From Paramuribaculum sp. (GTDB lineage: Bacteria > Bacteroidota > Bacteroidia > Bacteroidales > Muribaculaceae): a DNA stretch of 64,000 bases. The notes under the pieces were generated by a model. The model saw only the letters and a list, made by a program, of their open reading frames with translations. It was not told the origin of the DNA and did no database searches. The position numbers and the translations under genes are program-made. Positions 19,528 to 27,682 of the stretch are shown piece by piece. Each line of letters begins with the position of its first letter. The first letter of the stretch is position 1. Location of the stretch: positions 124,001 through 188,000 of the forward strand of contig JAFLSD010000001.1 of the NCBI GenBank assembly GCA_022511125.1. Direction: 5' to 3'.

Positions 19528-19696
19528 CGAAAAAAATGACAGAGCGCAGTTATGCGGAAAATGTTTTTTATCGGGCAACGTTATCGGGAAGGGACAAATG
19601 CTTTGGAAGCCTAAATAGTTAAACTATATTAAATATTAAAATAAAAAATCATTTAAGTGTCTGAATGACTGACTGAAGAGGTGGGCAACTTTTAGC

Positions 19697-19744
19697 GTAT
19701 AGGCCAAATTCGCAGATTGGGGTGCAATTCCGGTTGTAACTTTG
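19697..19744 (+). promoter_or_regulatory. Distal promoter with the shared 19-bp motif
   Basis: GTATAGGCCAAATTCGCAG (19697-19715) is identical to 103-121, and TAACTTTG (19737-19744) follows after the same 21-nt gap. A transcript from here would have a leader of about 130 nt before carB. It lies in the 400-nt gap between the divergent hppA and carB genes, where I see no coding frame. Confidence 0.6.
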
Positions 19745-19849
19745 CAATGCAATCCAGTCGGTATTATCCGGACAATAAGGATTGGCGCCGCCGACAGAAA
19801 AATGAAAGTAAAGGCAGCGAGATTTTAAGGTTTTTTCATTGAATGTTAT

Positions 19850-19857
19850 TAACTTTG
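19850..19857 (+). promoter_or_regulatory. Proximal -7 element of carB
   Basis: TAACTTTG lies 20 nt before the carB ATG at 19878. It also rules out the in-frame upstream start near 19839, which precedes the box. Confidence 0.6.
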
Positions 19858-19877
19858 CGAAAAATAGCAATACAACC

Positions 19878-22800
19878 ATGGAGAAAATAAAGAAGATACT
19901 TTTGCTGGGTTCCGGCGCTCTGAAGATAGGTCAGGCCGGAGAGTTCGATTATTCAGGTTCGCAGGCTTTGAAGGCCTGCAGGGAAGAAGGCATCTCTACA
20001 GTGCTGATCAATCCGAATATCGCCACCATCCAAACTTCGGAAGGCGTGGCAGACAAAGTTTATTTTCTGCCGATAACGACCCATTTTGTAGAGGAAGTAA
20101 TCAAGAAAGAGCGTCCCGACGGCATTCTTCTCGCTTTCGGCGGTCAGACGGCGCTGAACTGCGGCACGGAGCTCTACCAGAAGGGCATCCTTGAAAAATA
20201 TGGGGTTAAGGTTCTGGGCACCTCTGTAGAGGCCATAATGATCACCGAAGACCGCGATCTATTCGTCCGCAAATTGGACGAAATCAACATCAAAACTCCC
20301 GTAAGCCAGGCTGTAGAGACCCTTGACGACGCTATAGCGGTGGCTCATCGCATAGGCTTTCCGGTGATGGTAAGATCGGGGTACGCCCTCGGTGGTCTGG
20401 GTTCGGGCATCTGCACTAATGACGATGAATTTATCACCCACTGCCAGAGCGCGCTGGCTTATTCAAAGCAGATCCTTGTGGAAGAGTCTCTCAAAGGTTG
20501 GAAAGAGATAGAATTTGAGGTGATCCGTGACGCCAACGATCACTGCTTCCCGGTTGTTCCGATGGAAAACTTCGACCCGTTAGGCATCCATACCGGTGAG
20601 TCGATAGTGGTTGCTCCGATCGTTTCCTTGACAAAAGAGCAGATAAAGCAGCTTGAGGAAATCGCGGTGAAGGTAGTGCGCCACATCGGAATTGTCGGCG
20701 AATGTAACATTCAGTATGCGTTCAATGCGGAGACCAACGACTACCGCATCATCGAAATCAACGCGCGTCTGAGCCGCTCGTCGGCTCTTGCATCGAAAGC
20801 ATCGGGCTATCCTTTGGCTTTCGTAGCCGCTAAACTTGCCTTGGGCTATACGCTCGACCAGATAGGCGAACCGGGAACTCCGAGTTCGGCTGCAGTACCT
20901 CCTCAGGTAGATTATATCATAGTCAAGATTCCTCGCTGGGATTTAACAAAATTCATCGGTGTGGACCGCGAGATAGGTTCGTCCATGAAATCGGTGGGCG
21001 AGATAATGTCAATAGGAAAGTGCTTCGAGGAAATCATGCAGAAGGGTCTGAGAATGATAGGACAGGGCATGCATGGATTCGTAGGCAACAACGACCTCCA
21101 TTTCCCCGATCTCGATCACGCCCTGTCGCATCCAACGGACATGCGAATTTTCGCCATAGCCAAGGCTCTCGAAGAAGGTTATACAGTAGATCGCATTGAA
21201 GAGCTCACAAAAATCGACAAGTGGTTTATCGAACATCTGGGCAATATCGTGTCATACCAGAGCAAACTCGGCACCTATTCCCGCATCGAGGATCTGCCGA
21301 AGGATGTTCTCGCCGAAGCCAAGCGTTTGGGCTTCTCGGACTTCCAGATAGCACGAATCGTGGAACATCCGGAAGGGAACATGCAGCAGGAAGTGCTCCG
21401 AGTTCGCAACCACCGCAAATCTCTGGATATCCTTCCGCACGTAGGCCGAATCAATACCGTGGCATCGGAATATCCGACGAATTATCTTTACGTGAGCTAC
21501 GGTCTGGATAAAAACGCCGTCCGCTACGATATGAATGCGGGTAAAAACATCATAGTACTGGGTTCGGGTGCATACAGGATAGGAAGTTCGGTGGAATTCG
21601 ACTGGTGCTCGGTGAATGCAGCCGCAACATGCCGCAAGCTCGGGTATAAGTCGATAATGATCAACTACAATCCGGAAACGGTGTCGACAGACTACGATAT
21701 GTGCGACAGGCTTTACTTCGACGAGCTGAGTTTCGAGAGAGTGATGGATATCGTAGACCTTGAGTCGCCTCGTGGCGTGATAGTGAGCGTAGGCGGTCAG
21801 ATTCCGAACAACCTCGCCATGAAGCTCTACCGTGAACATGTTCCGGTTCTGGGAACTTCTCCAGTGTCGATCGACCGAGCAGAAAACCGTCATAAATTTT
21901 CAGCGATGCTCGATCAGTTAGGCATCGACCAACCTCGCTGGAAAGAGCTGACAACTGAAAGCGAGCTGTTTGATTTCATAAACGAGGTAGGCTTCCCGGT
22001 TCTGATCCGTCCGAGTTACGTACTCAGCGGCGCTGCGATGAACGTATGTTACGACGCCGAACAGCTTCACGGCTTCCTTGCCCAGGCGGCAAAAGTGTCG
22101 AAAGAATATCCGGTAGTGGTGTCGCAGTTCATGCAAAATACGAAAGAGATAGAATTTGACGCAGTGGCCCGAAACGGTGAAATAGTGGAATATGCGATAT
22201 CGGAGCATATCGAGTATGCTGGCGTGCATTCCGGCGACGCTACGCTGGTGTTCCCTGCTCAGAAGATTTATATGGCAACGGCTCGCCGCATCAAACGTAT
22301 CAGTGCCCGCATAGCCAAAGAGCTCAATATTTCGGGTCCGTTCAACATCCAGTATCTTGCGAAGGACAACGATGTGAAAGTGATAGAATGTAATCTTCGC
22401 GCTTCGCGTTCGTTCCCATTCGTGAGCAAAGTACTCAAGCATAACTTTATAGAAACGGCAACCCGCATCATGCTTGGCGAGCCGGTAAGCGTGGGTGATT
22501 CGTCGACGTTCGATATCGATTATATCGGTGTGAAGGCCTCGCAATTCTCATTTGCCCGTCTTCACAAGGCCGATCCGGTGCTTGGAGTAGATATGTCGTC
22601 GACGGGCGAAGTAGGATGTCTGGGTCGTGATTTCGACGAGGCGTTGCTGAACGCGATGATATCTGTAGGCCACCATGTTCCGGAAAGTGCGGTTCTGGTG
22701 AGCTCGGGTGACGTGAGAGGCAAGGTAGATATGCTTGACGCATGCAAAATGTTGTCGGAAAACGGCTTTACCATCTATGCGACGGCAGGCACAGCCCGCT

Positions 22801-23090
22801 TCCTGAATGAGAACGGCGTGAAGGCAATTCCCGCCGGTTGGCCAGACGAAAGAGTGTCGGGCGGGGAGAACGTGATAGACCTGATAGCCGACCATAAGGT
22901 AGACCTGGTGATCAATATTCCGAAAAACCAGACTAAACGAGAACTTACAAACGGATATAAGATACGCCGCGCAGCGATAGACCATAACATACCTCTGCTG
23001 ACGAATGCCCGTCTGGCAGGAGCTTTCGTGAAGGCTTTCATCACGCGTCCGGTTGAAAATCTTGAAATCCGTGCCTGGGGCGAATATTAA
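19878..23090 (+). CDS. carB: Carbamoyl-phosphate synthase large subunit
   Basis: This 1070-residue enzyme makes carbamoyl phosphate for pyrimidine and arginine synthesis from bicarbonate, two ATP and glutamine-derived ammonia. It has the duplicated structure: an N-terminal half starting LLLGSGALKIGQAGEFDYSG and a second half starting VLGSGAYRIGSSVEFDWCSV. Each half has an ATP-grasp domain (EVIRDANDHCFPVVPMENFD; EFDAVARNGEIVEYAISEHI). A C-terminal MGS-like allosteric domain begins near residue 940. The small subunit carA is not adjacent. The start ATG 19878 gives the family N-terminus MEKIKKILLLGSG. The helix-turn-helix-like gene follows after 23 nt. Confidence 0.96.
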   Translation: MEKIKKILLLGSGALKIGQAGEFDYSGSQALKACREEGISTVLINPNIATIQTSEGVADKVYFLPITTHFVEEVIKKERPDGILLAFGGQTALNCGTELYQKGILEKYGVKVLGTSVEAIMITEDRDLFVRKLDEINIKTPVSQAVETLDDAIAVAHRIGFPVMVRSGYALGGLGSGICTNDDEFITHCQSALAYSKQILVEESLKGWKEIEFEVIRDANDHCFPVVPMENFDPLGIHTGESIVVAPIVSLTKEQIKQLEEIAVKVVRHIGIVGECNIQYAFNAETNDYRIIEINARLSRSSALASKASGYPLAFVAAKLALGYTLDQIGEPGTPSSAAVPPQVDYIIVKIPRWDLTKFIGVDREIGSSMKSVGEIMSIGKCFEEIMQKGLRMIGQGMHGFVGNNDLHFPDLDHALSHPTDMRIFAIAKALEEGYTVDRIEELTKIDKWFIEHLGNIVSYQSKLGTYSRIEDLPKDVLAEAKRLGFSDFQIARIVEHPEGNMQQEVLRVRNHRKSLDILPHVGRINTVASEYPTNYLYVSYGLDKNAVRYDMNAGKNIIVLGSGAYRIGSSVEFDWCSVNAAATCRKLGYKSIMINYNPETVSTDYDMCDRLYFDELSFERVMDIVDLESPRGVIVSVGGQIPNNLAMKLYREHVPVLGTSPVSIDRAENRHKFSAMLDQLGIDQPRWKELTTESELFDFINEVGFPVLIRPSYVLSGAAMNVCYDAEQLHGFLAQAAKVSKEYPVVVSQFMQNTKEIEFDAVARNGEIVEYAISEHIEYAGVHSGDATLVFPAQKIYMATARRIKRISARIAKELNISGPFNIQYLAKDNDVKVIECNLRASRSFPFVSKVLKHNFIETATRIMLGEPVSVGDSSTFDIDYIGVKASQFSFARLHKADPVLGVDMSSTGEVGCLGRDFDEALLNAMISVGHHVPESAVLVSSGDVRGKVDMLDACKMLSENGFTIYATAGTARFLNENGVKAIPAGWPDERVSGGENVIDLIADHKVDLVINIPKNQTKRELTNGYKIRRAAIDHNIPLLTNARLAGAFVKAFITRPVENLEIRAWGEY

Positions 23091-23113
23091 TGTAGGATAA
23101 ATCAGTTTCAAGC

Positions 23114-23671
23114 ATGGCCAATCTTGATCCATACGTAATATCAATGTTAAGTCATAAGCTTGGAACTGACGTGACAACTCCAGCAGGCGCGACCCAACTG
23201 AGTCACGACATAGAATCAGTGACGGGTGAACATTTAGGGCGAAATACAGTGAAAAGGCTAACGGGGATTATTCCGTATGAGAATAATCCCCGTCGGGCTA
23301 CACTGGAGATTCTGGCAAATTATCTGGGTTTCGAGTCGTGGGCGCTGCTTTCGGCCTATATCAACGACCGAGTGTCGCAGTTCGGTAATGAACCTTTTTT
23401 GTCGCTTAACGATGTTGCCGATGGGAAAAAGGTGAGAATAGAATGGCAGCCTGACAGAAAAATCGTGATGCAACATAGGGGTGAGGGAAGGTTTGAAGTA
23501 ATATCGTCGGAGAACAGCAAACTGAAGGCCGGAGATATACTTGAGCAAGCCTCGGCGTCTCAAGGTTTTCCTTTGTTAGTGAAATCCGTGATAAGGGGAG
23601 GAAAGAACCTGGGAACCTATACTGCAGCGGCGGAATTTGGTGTAAGCAAGCTGTCGGTAAGCGATGAATGA
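23114..23671 (+). CDS. Helix-turn-helix-like protein encoded with a Ser/Thr kinase
   Basis: This is a 185-residue cytoplasmic protein. The N-terminal 75 residues resemble a lambda-repressor-like/HTH fold (ATQLSHDIESVTGEHLGRNTVKRLTGI, then a WALLSAYI helix). The C-terminal part is beta-rich (KKVRIEWQPDRKIVMQHRGEGRFEV..., KAGDILEQA). It overlaps the kinase start by 8 nt, implying translational coupling. I infer a regulator or substrate of the kinase. The exact family is not recognised. Confidence 0.75.
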   Translation: MANLDPYVISMLSHKLGTDVTTPAGATQLSHDIESVTGEHLGRNTVKRLTGIIPYENNPRRATLEILANYLGFESWALLSAYINDRVSQFGNEPFLSLNDVADGKKVRIEWQPDRKIVMQHRGEGRFEVISSENSKLKAGDILEQASASQGFPLLVKSVIRGGKNLGTYTAAAEFGVSKLSVSDE

Positions 23672-24932
23672 AAGCGAGTTCAACGGCGGATTGAGTGCCG
23701 GTGAGGGAGGAGAAGAAACGTTATTGCCATCGAGTGGAAACGGGCGATATCGTTTCTACAAGGTAAGACTATTCGGCATAAATCATTTCGTAAAGCGTCC
23801 GTCGGAGGAATTTATCGCAGATTACCTCACATTGGAGGCACTCAGGAAAGAATACTATGTAGGATTCCAGCTCAACCACTCGGGGATAGTACGTTACATC
23901 AAGTTTGACGGCCAGTCGCTGTACGAGGAGTTCATCGATGGAGAGTCGTTGAGAGAGTTGATAGACAGGAAAGACGAGAGGCTAAAAAGCCGGGCTTTTC
24001 TCGCCGATATCTGCGGTCAGATTCTTGAGGCAACAGGTTATATGCACAGGATGGGGGTAGTCCACAATGATCTGAAGCCGGAAAACATCATGATAACCCG
24101 TGTGGGCGGAAAAGTGAAAATCACGGATTTCGGATGTGCGTATATCGGCGACAACGACACGACGAGCGGCTATACTCGGGGTTATATGGCTCCGGAACAA
24201 GATAAAATCTCACCTTCGGCAGCAAACGACATCTTCCAGATAGGTAAAATCATGGAGGAGCTTTCGGAGGGGGGCAATATGGGTAAACGGTGGAAGAAAT
24301 TCACATCGAAGGCAACCAACCCCGAAGCAGAGAGGCGATTTCCTTCGGCAGAGAGCGCGGCAAGGGCTATCCCGAGGAGAGGCAATCGGAAACCGGTGTA
24401 TTTCACGGCGCTTTTTGCGATAGCCGCAGCTATAATTTTTCTAACATATCCGTTCAAGCACGAAAATCTACCGGAGGTGGCAACACAGGTAAACAAGGAA
24501 CAGACAGAACCGTCAACCGCCACTAAAGAAGATTTCAAAAGCAGGGTCGCAACGGAGGAGACAATCAAAAAACCGAAAGAAGCGAGAAACGAGAAAAGCG
24601 AAACACCGGCAAAGTCGACCGAAACACTTCTGAGCGATGAAATATCCCGTTATGTTGCGGACTATTATAAGCGGAATGTGCATCCGATCGTGGAAAATCC
24701 GGAATCTTTCGGTTTCGGACCAATGTCGAGCGAACAGATGGAGGCTTTGCAATCGGCGTTAGGGAAAGCCAAGTCGGAAGCCTATTCGTTAGGAGAAAAG
24801 ATGAAGTCGAAATATCCGGAATCGTCGGGTTTTATCGATGAAGAAATATGGGAGGCCATTTCGAGAGAACAGACAAAGACGGGGGTGATCTATTCGCAGC
24901 AAGTGCAGTCGCAGCAGGGAGAAAAAGAGTGA
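23664..24932 (+). CDS. Single-pass membrane Ser/Thr protein kinase
   Basis: This 422-residue Hanks-type kinase has a cytoplasmic N-terminal catalytic domain (about residues 28-225). The catalytic loop MGVVHNDLKPENIM (HND in place of HRD), the Mg-binding KITDFGCAY and the APEQ motif are all visible. Lys44 (HFVKRP) probably serves as the ATP-anchoring lysine. The glycine-rich P-loop is poorly conserved. A transmembrane helix (about residues 239-258, FTALFAIAAAIIFLTYPF) leads to an extracytoplasmic E/K/T-rich linker and a helical C-terminal region. It is probably active, but reduced in its N-lobe. Its substrate may be the co-encoded helix-turn-helix-like protein. Confidence 0.88.
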   Translation: MNESEFNGGLSAGEGGEETLLPSSGNGRYRFYKVRLFGINHFVKRPSEEFIADYLTLEALRKEYYVGFQLNHSGIVRYIKFDGQSLYEEFIDGESLRELIDRKDERLKSRAFLADICGQILEATGYMHRMGVVHNDLKPENIMITRVGGKVKITDFGCAYIGDNDTTSGYTRGYMAPEQDKISPSAANDIFQIGKIMEELSEGGNMGKRWKKFTSKATNPEAERRFPSAESAARAIPRRGNRKPVYFTALFAIAAAIIFLTYPFKHENLPEVATQVNKEQTEPSTATKEDFKSRVATEETIKKPKEARNEKSETPAKSTETLLSDEISRYVADYYKRNVHPIVENPESFGFGPMSSEQMEALQSALGKAKSEAYSLGEKMKSKYPESSGFIDEEIWEAISREQTKTGVIYSQQVQSQQGEKE

Positions 24933-25025
24933 GGGCGGAAGGGGGAATCATACTGGACAAATTGGACGCTTGGTTTTCGGATCGATATAATTATTTTCGC
25001 TGCAGAATCCGATAAACGTCAGCAT

Positions 25026-25295
25026 ATAGCGACTCACCTTTGCGTGGTTAGCTATTTATAGTTAAATTTGTGGCGTCGTCAGAAGATGTTTTTCACGACC
25101 ATCTGACGTCAAGACATATTTAGGAAGGTTTTTCAGCTTCCTCTGATGAATGCAAATCACCACCTTGCAAAAATTCAGAAGTCAGAGATAGCGGGAAATG
25201 TTTCTCACGCCAACTGAATATCCGTTTCAGATAGTCGGTATAGGGTGAGTCGCTATTTTCGTTTATCTAACTTCTGAGCCTTGTGGTGAGGCTGC
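25026..25295 (+). ncRNA. Candidate structured RNA, copy 1 of 2
   Basis: This noncoding element of about 270 nt has a second, diverged copy at 25400-25664. A long-range stem joins 25026-25038 with 25244-25256 (13 bp, perfect). Local hairpins are 25077-25083/25102-25108, 25122-25127/25137-25142 (AGGAAG/CTTCCT), 25151-25155/25165-25169 and 25277-25281/25289-25293. The loops of the last two carry CACCAC (25158-25163) and GTGGTG (25283-25288), which can form a kissing interaction. Further pairing 25229-25233/25264-25268 surrounds the 3' strand of the long stem, making a pseudoknot. G-U pairs point to the plus strand. The family is not recognised; promoter and ends are approximate. Confidence 0.65.
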
Positions 25296-25311
25296 ATTCA
25301 TGATAACGATT

Positions 25312-25326
25312 AAGGCGGCTCGCCTT
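25312..25326 (+). terminator. Short GC hairpin after RNA copy 1 (possible terminator)
   Basis: AAGGCG (25312-25317) pairs with CGCCTT (25321-25326) with a 3-nt loop, but only a weak T-rich tail (TCATGTTATG) follows. It may end the copy 1 transcript. Confidence 0.3.
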
Positions 25327-25399
25327 TCATGTTATGCTTTGAACGTATTTTAAAAATGAAGTATGGTTATGATTGTTAAATCAATAAATAATATCATTA

Positions 25400-25664
25400 A
25401 TAGCGACTCACCTTTGCTCGGGAAGCATTTTATAGCTAAATTTGCGGTGCCTCCGACTGGAACTTTTAGAGCTATCGGAGAGCATGACATATTTAGGAAG
25501 GTTTTCGCTTCTTCTGACATACGCAAATCACCACTTTTTGCAAATCAACAGGTCAGGAAAATCGAAGGTGCTTCTCACGCAGCTGAATGTTACTCTAATG
25601 TAATAAACAGAAAGGTGAGTTGCTATTTCGAATATCCTGTTGTTGAGCCTTGTGGTGGGGCTGC
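25400..25664 (+). ncRNA. Candidate structured RNA, copy 2 of 2
   Basis: This is the diverged second copy of the element at 25026. Pairings survive although sequences differ. The long stem is 25400-25412/25614-25626, with one G-U (25405/25621) and three extra A-U pairs. The first hairpin is CTCCGA/TCGGAG (25451-25456/25475-25480), where copy 1 has CGTCAGA/TCTGACG. AGGAAG/CTTCTT (25495-25500/25508-25513) follows, then GCAAA/TTTGC (25523-25527/25537-25541). The pseudoknot stem is AACAG/CTGTT (25606-25610/25637-25641), where copy 1 has AGATA/TATCT. Loops keep CACCAC and GTGGTG. It ends 50 nt before the ATG at 25715, so a cis role is possible. A 133-codon plus frame crosses it but has no protein features. 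Confidence 0.65.
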
Positions 25665-25714
25665 GTATAAGGATTGCCGGAAACAGCTCACTTTTTATTT
25701 TTATAATAAGAATT

Positions 25715-26128
25715 ATGAAAAAAGTTTTATTTGCGACACTTGCAGCCGCCGGCTTATGTTTTAGTGCCGGTGCAGCCAGCATGATGGCTTGTAATGAGGC
25801 CAGTGAGGAAGGTACTCTCCTTCTGAGTCAGAATTCGAGAACTTCGTCGTCGGCGAGCGTGAGGTTTAATTCTCCGAACGCGGTGATGGCGTGGCTATCT
25901 GGTAAGACTTTCTACAGCGACGGCTATTCACTCCGTTTTTCGTATGACGCGGTGTATGTGAACGGGAGTGCCATGACGGCGGCTCCAGTGGTGAAGCGGT
26001 TTACAGCGACGACAGCCACGATCGAGGCTCATTCACCATATATGGGAATGTCGAAGATGACGTTCTACTTAGATGCCGAAAGAGGAACTGTTCGTCAAGC
26101 AAACGATATTTATTATCTAAAGAAGTAA
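25715..26128 (+). CDS. Small secreted protein of unknown function
   Basis: This 137-residue protein has a clear Sec signal peptide (MKKVLFATLAAAGLCFSAGA, cleavage near residue 20). The mature domain of about 115 residues is beta-rich (SDGYSLRFSYDAVYVNGSAM...). An in-frame upstream start would place codons inside the structured RNA, so ATG 25715 is preferred. It is the first gene after the tandem RNA elements and lies 18 nt before the DUF805 gene. No known family recognised. Confidence 0.75.
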   Translation: MKKVLFATLAAAGLCFSAGAASMMACNEASEEGTLLLSQNSRTSSSASVRFNSPNAVMAWLSGKTFYSDGYSLRFSYDAVYVNGSAMTAAPVVKRFTATTATIEAHSPYMGMSKMTFYLDAERGTVRQANDIYYLKK

Positions 26129-26146
26129 TCAAAAAAACAGACTATT

Positions 26147-26683
26147 ATGAAATCATGTCCTGAATGCGGCTATCCTTTAGCAGGAAACGAAACGAGTTGC
26201 CCGGAGTGCGGATATCCGATAAGAAACGAGAATGAAACGAGAGCTATAAATTCCGGCTATCGGGGTGCTTATCAGTATGCATCTCCGAACCCTCCGACTC
26301 CTCCGATTCCTCCGGTTCAAGAGGCCATCCCTTCTATGGTTTCCACGCCTAAAGAAACTAAAGATTGGGCCAACTACATTTATGAATGCGGCGTGATATT
26401 TTGGAATGTAATATCCCGGAAATACGCCGATGCATATGGAAGAGCGTCAAGAAGGGAATACTGGTCGTTTTCATTGCTTACTTTTTTATTCTTCCCAACA
26501 GGTATAGGTTTTATTATTCTGTTAATTCCGTGGATTTGTGTATGTATCAGAAGAATGCATGATATAAATCGTTGTGGCTGGTGGTGCCTGGTACCTATCG
26601 CCTTTTTCTTCCTGTGTCTAAAGAAATCGGATGAAACAGCAAATAATTATGGTTATCCAAATCCAGCTCAAAATATGATCTGA
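26147..26683 (+). CDS. Zinc-ribbon protein with DUF805 membrane domain
   Basis: This is a 178-residue protein. The N-terminus is a double CxxC zinc ribbon (CPEC at 4-7, CPEC at 18-21). A Pro-rich linker (NPPTPPIPP) and a DUF805-like membrane domain follow (YGRASRREYWSFSLLTFLF... CVCIRRMHDINRCGWW...), with about three membrane segments. DUF805 proteins are small membrane proteins of unknown function. It sits at the head of the zinc-ribbon array and its stop is 1 nt before the next start. Its last codons (QNMI-stop) are duplicated as noncoding sequence before the gene at 27683. Confidence 0.85.
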   Translation: MKSCPECGYPLAGNETSCPECGYPIRNENETRAINSGYRGAYQYASPNPPTPPIPPVQEAIPSMVSTPKETKDWANYIYECGVIFWNVISRKYADAYGRASRREYWSFSLLTFLFFPTGIGFIILLIPWICVCIRRMHDINRCGWWCLVPIAFFFLCLKKSDETANNYGYPNPAQNMI

Positions 26684-26684
26684 T

Positions 26685-27647
26685 ATGGCACTGATAAACT
26701 GTCACGGATGCGGGAAAAAGGTTTCCGATAAAGCTAAAAACTGCCCTCACTGCGGAGTGGAAATTTCAGAAATAAAACAAGCGGGATCGCCGTCGGTAGA
26801 AGATGGTCAGCCGACTATGCCCATCACCAACGAGGCTTCGCCCACGTACGGCTCTAACGATCCGGGAAACGGCGGGGGCGGCGGCAAGAAGAAGCTATGG
26901 CTGATTCTTGTGCCGTTGATATTGATAGGTATCGGCGTGGCGATATGGGTGTCGGTCTATCAGCATAAGAAGGCCGAGGAGCTGGCGCGGATAGAACAGT
27001 TGCGGCAGGACTCGATAGCAGCCGTGGAAGCTGATCGACTGCGTCAAGATTCGTTACAAGCAGCTAAAGACGAAAGACGGTTGAATATCGATGACGAGTA
27101 TTTCTTAATAGTAGCTTCATTTGATTTAGAGGAAAATGCTGAGAATTACATTAGCAAACAACAGGCAAAGCTTGGTTTGATTGAATACGACGGTCACTAC
27201 AGAGTGTTTGTAGCAAGTAGCAATACGTTAAAGGAAATAACTCAGTATAAGAAAAAATTTGAGGATACATACCCCAATGCGTGGATATTTCATAAAAAAG
27301 ACCCAGATACTAAGTCTGTTAAAACCACAAAAACACACAATGATTCTAAACAACAGGCCACCGTTTCACAAAATAATAGAACTTCACGGACATCAGACAA
27401 TGAAGTAAAACAATGGATTCAAGGCAATTGGAAAGTCCATACCCGATATGGGGAGGCAAGAATAGGAATAAGCGGCTCGTTTATCTCAGTATGGTTTGAC
27501 AGAGACCATATCTTTACAGGTCCATTTGAAATTAGGGAAAATGATCTTGTCTATGATCGAAGAAATGGTTCGGCATTCACAATAGGATTGGATAGAAAGC
27601 GTAGATGTCTTATGATGGACAGCAATACTCCTATGTATAGATTTTAA
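26685..27647 (+). CDS. Zinc-ribbon/TM array protein 1 with SPOR-like domain
   Basis: This is a 320-residue protein. The constant module has a zinc ribbon (CHGC...CPHC, Cys 6, 9, 20, 23), a Gly-rich linker, one TM helix (LWLILVPLILIGIGVAIWV) and a helical ARIEQLRQDSI spacer. The variable part begins with a SPOR-like domain (YFLIVASFDLEENAENYISKQ...YRVFVA...). SPOR domains typically bind peptidoglycan, which suggests a periplasmic location. An S/T/K-rich linker and a C-terminal beta domain (WIQGNWKVHTRYGEARIGIS) follow. The ribbon side should be cytoplasmic and reduced. First member of seven paralogues sharing the 5' module. Confidence 0.8.
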   Translation: MALINCHGCGKKVSDKAKNCPHCGVEISEIKQAGSPSVEDGQPTMPITNEASPTYGSNDPGNGGGGGKKKLWLILVPLILIGIGVAIWVSVYQHKKAEELARIEQLRQDSIAAVEADRLRQDSLQAAKDERRLNIDDEYFLIVASFDLEENAENYISKQQAKLGLIEYDGHYRVFVASSNTLKEITQYKKKFEDTYPNAWIFHKKDPDTKSVKTTKTHNDSKQQATVSQNNRTSRTSDNEVKQWIQGNWKVHTRYGEARIGISGSFISVWFDRDHIFTGPFEIRENDLVYDRRNGSAFTIGLDRKRRCLMMDSNTPMYRF

Positions 27648-27682
27648 TAATTATTTGTAAAACCAGAAAAATATGATCTGAT

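Noticed and set aside
25026..25664. The tandem copies as a transposon-like element with terminal inverted repeats
   Set aside because: The 3' inverted arm is not at the end of the unit; about 40 nt of conserved sequence with a further hairpin follow it. Several internal stems covary, which a simple mobile repeat would not need.
25363..25764. A 133-codon plus-strand frame across RNA copy 2
   Set aside because: It has no protein features, its homologous region in copy 1 is not open in the same way, and the covarying stems explain the conservation better.
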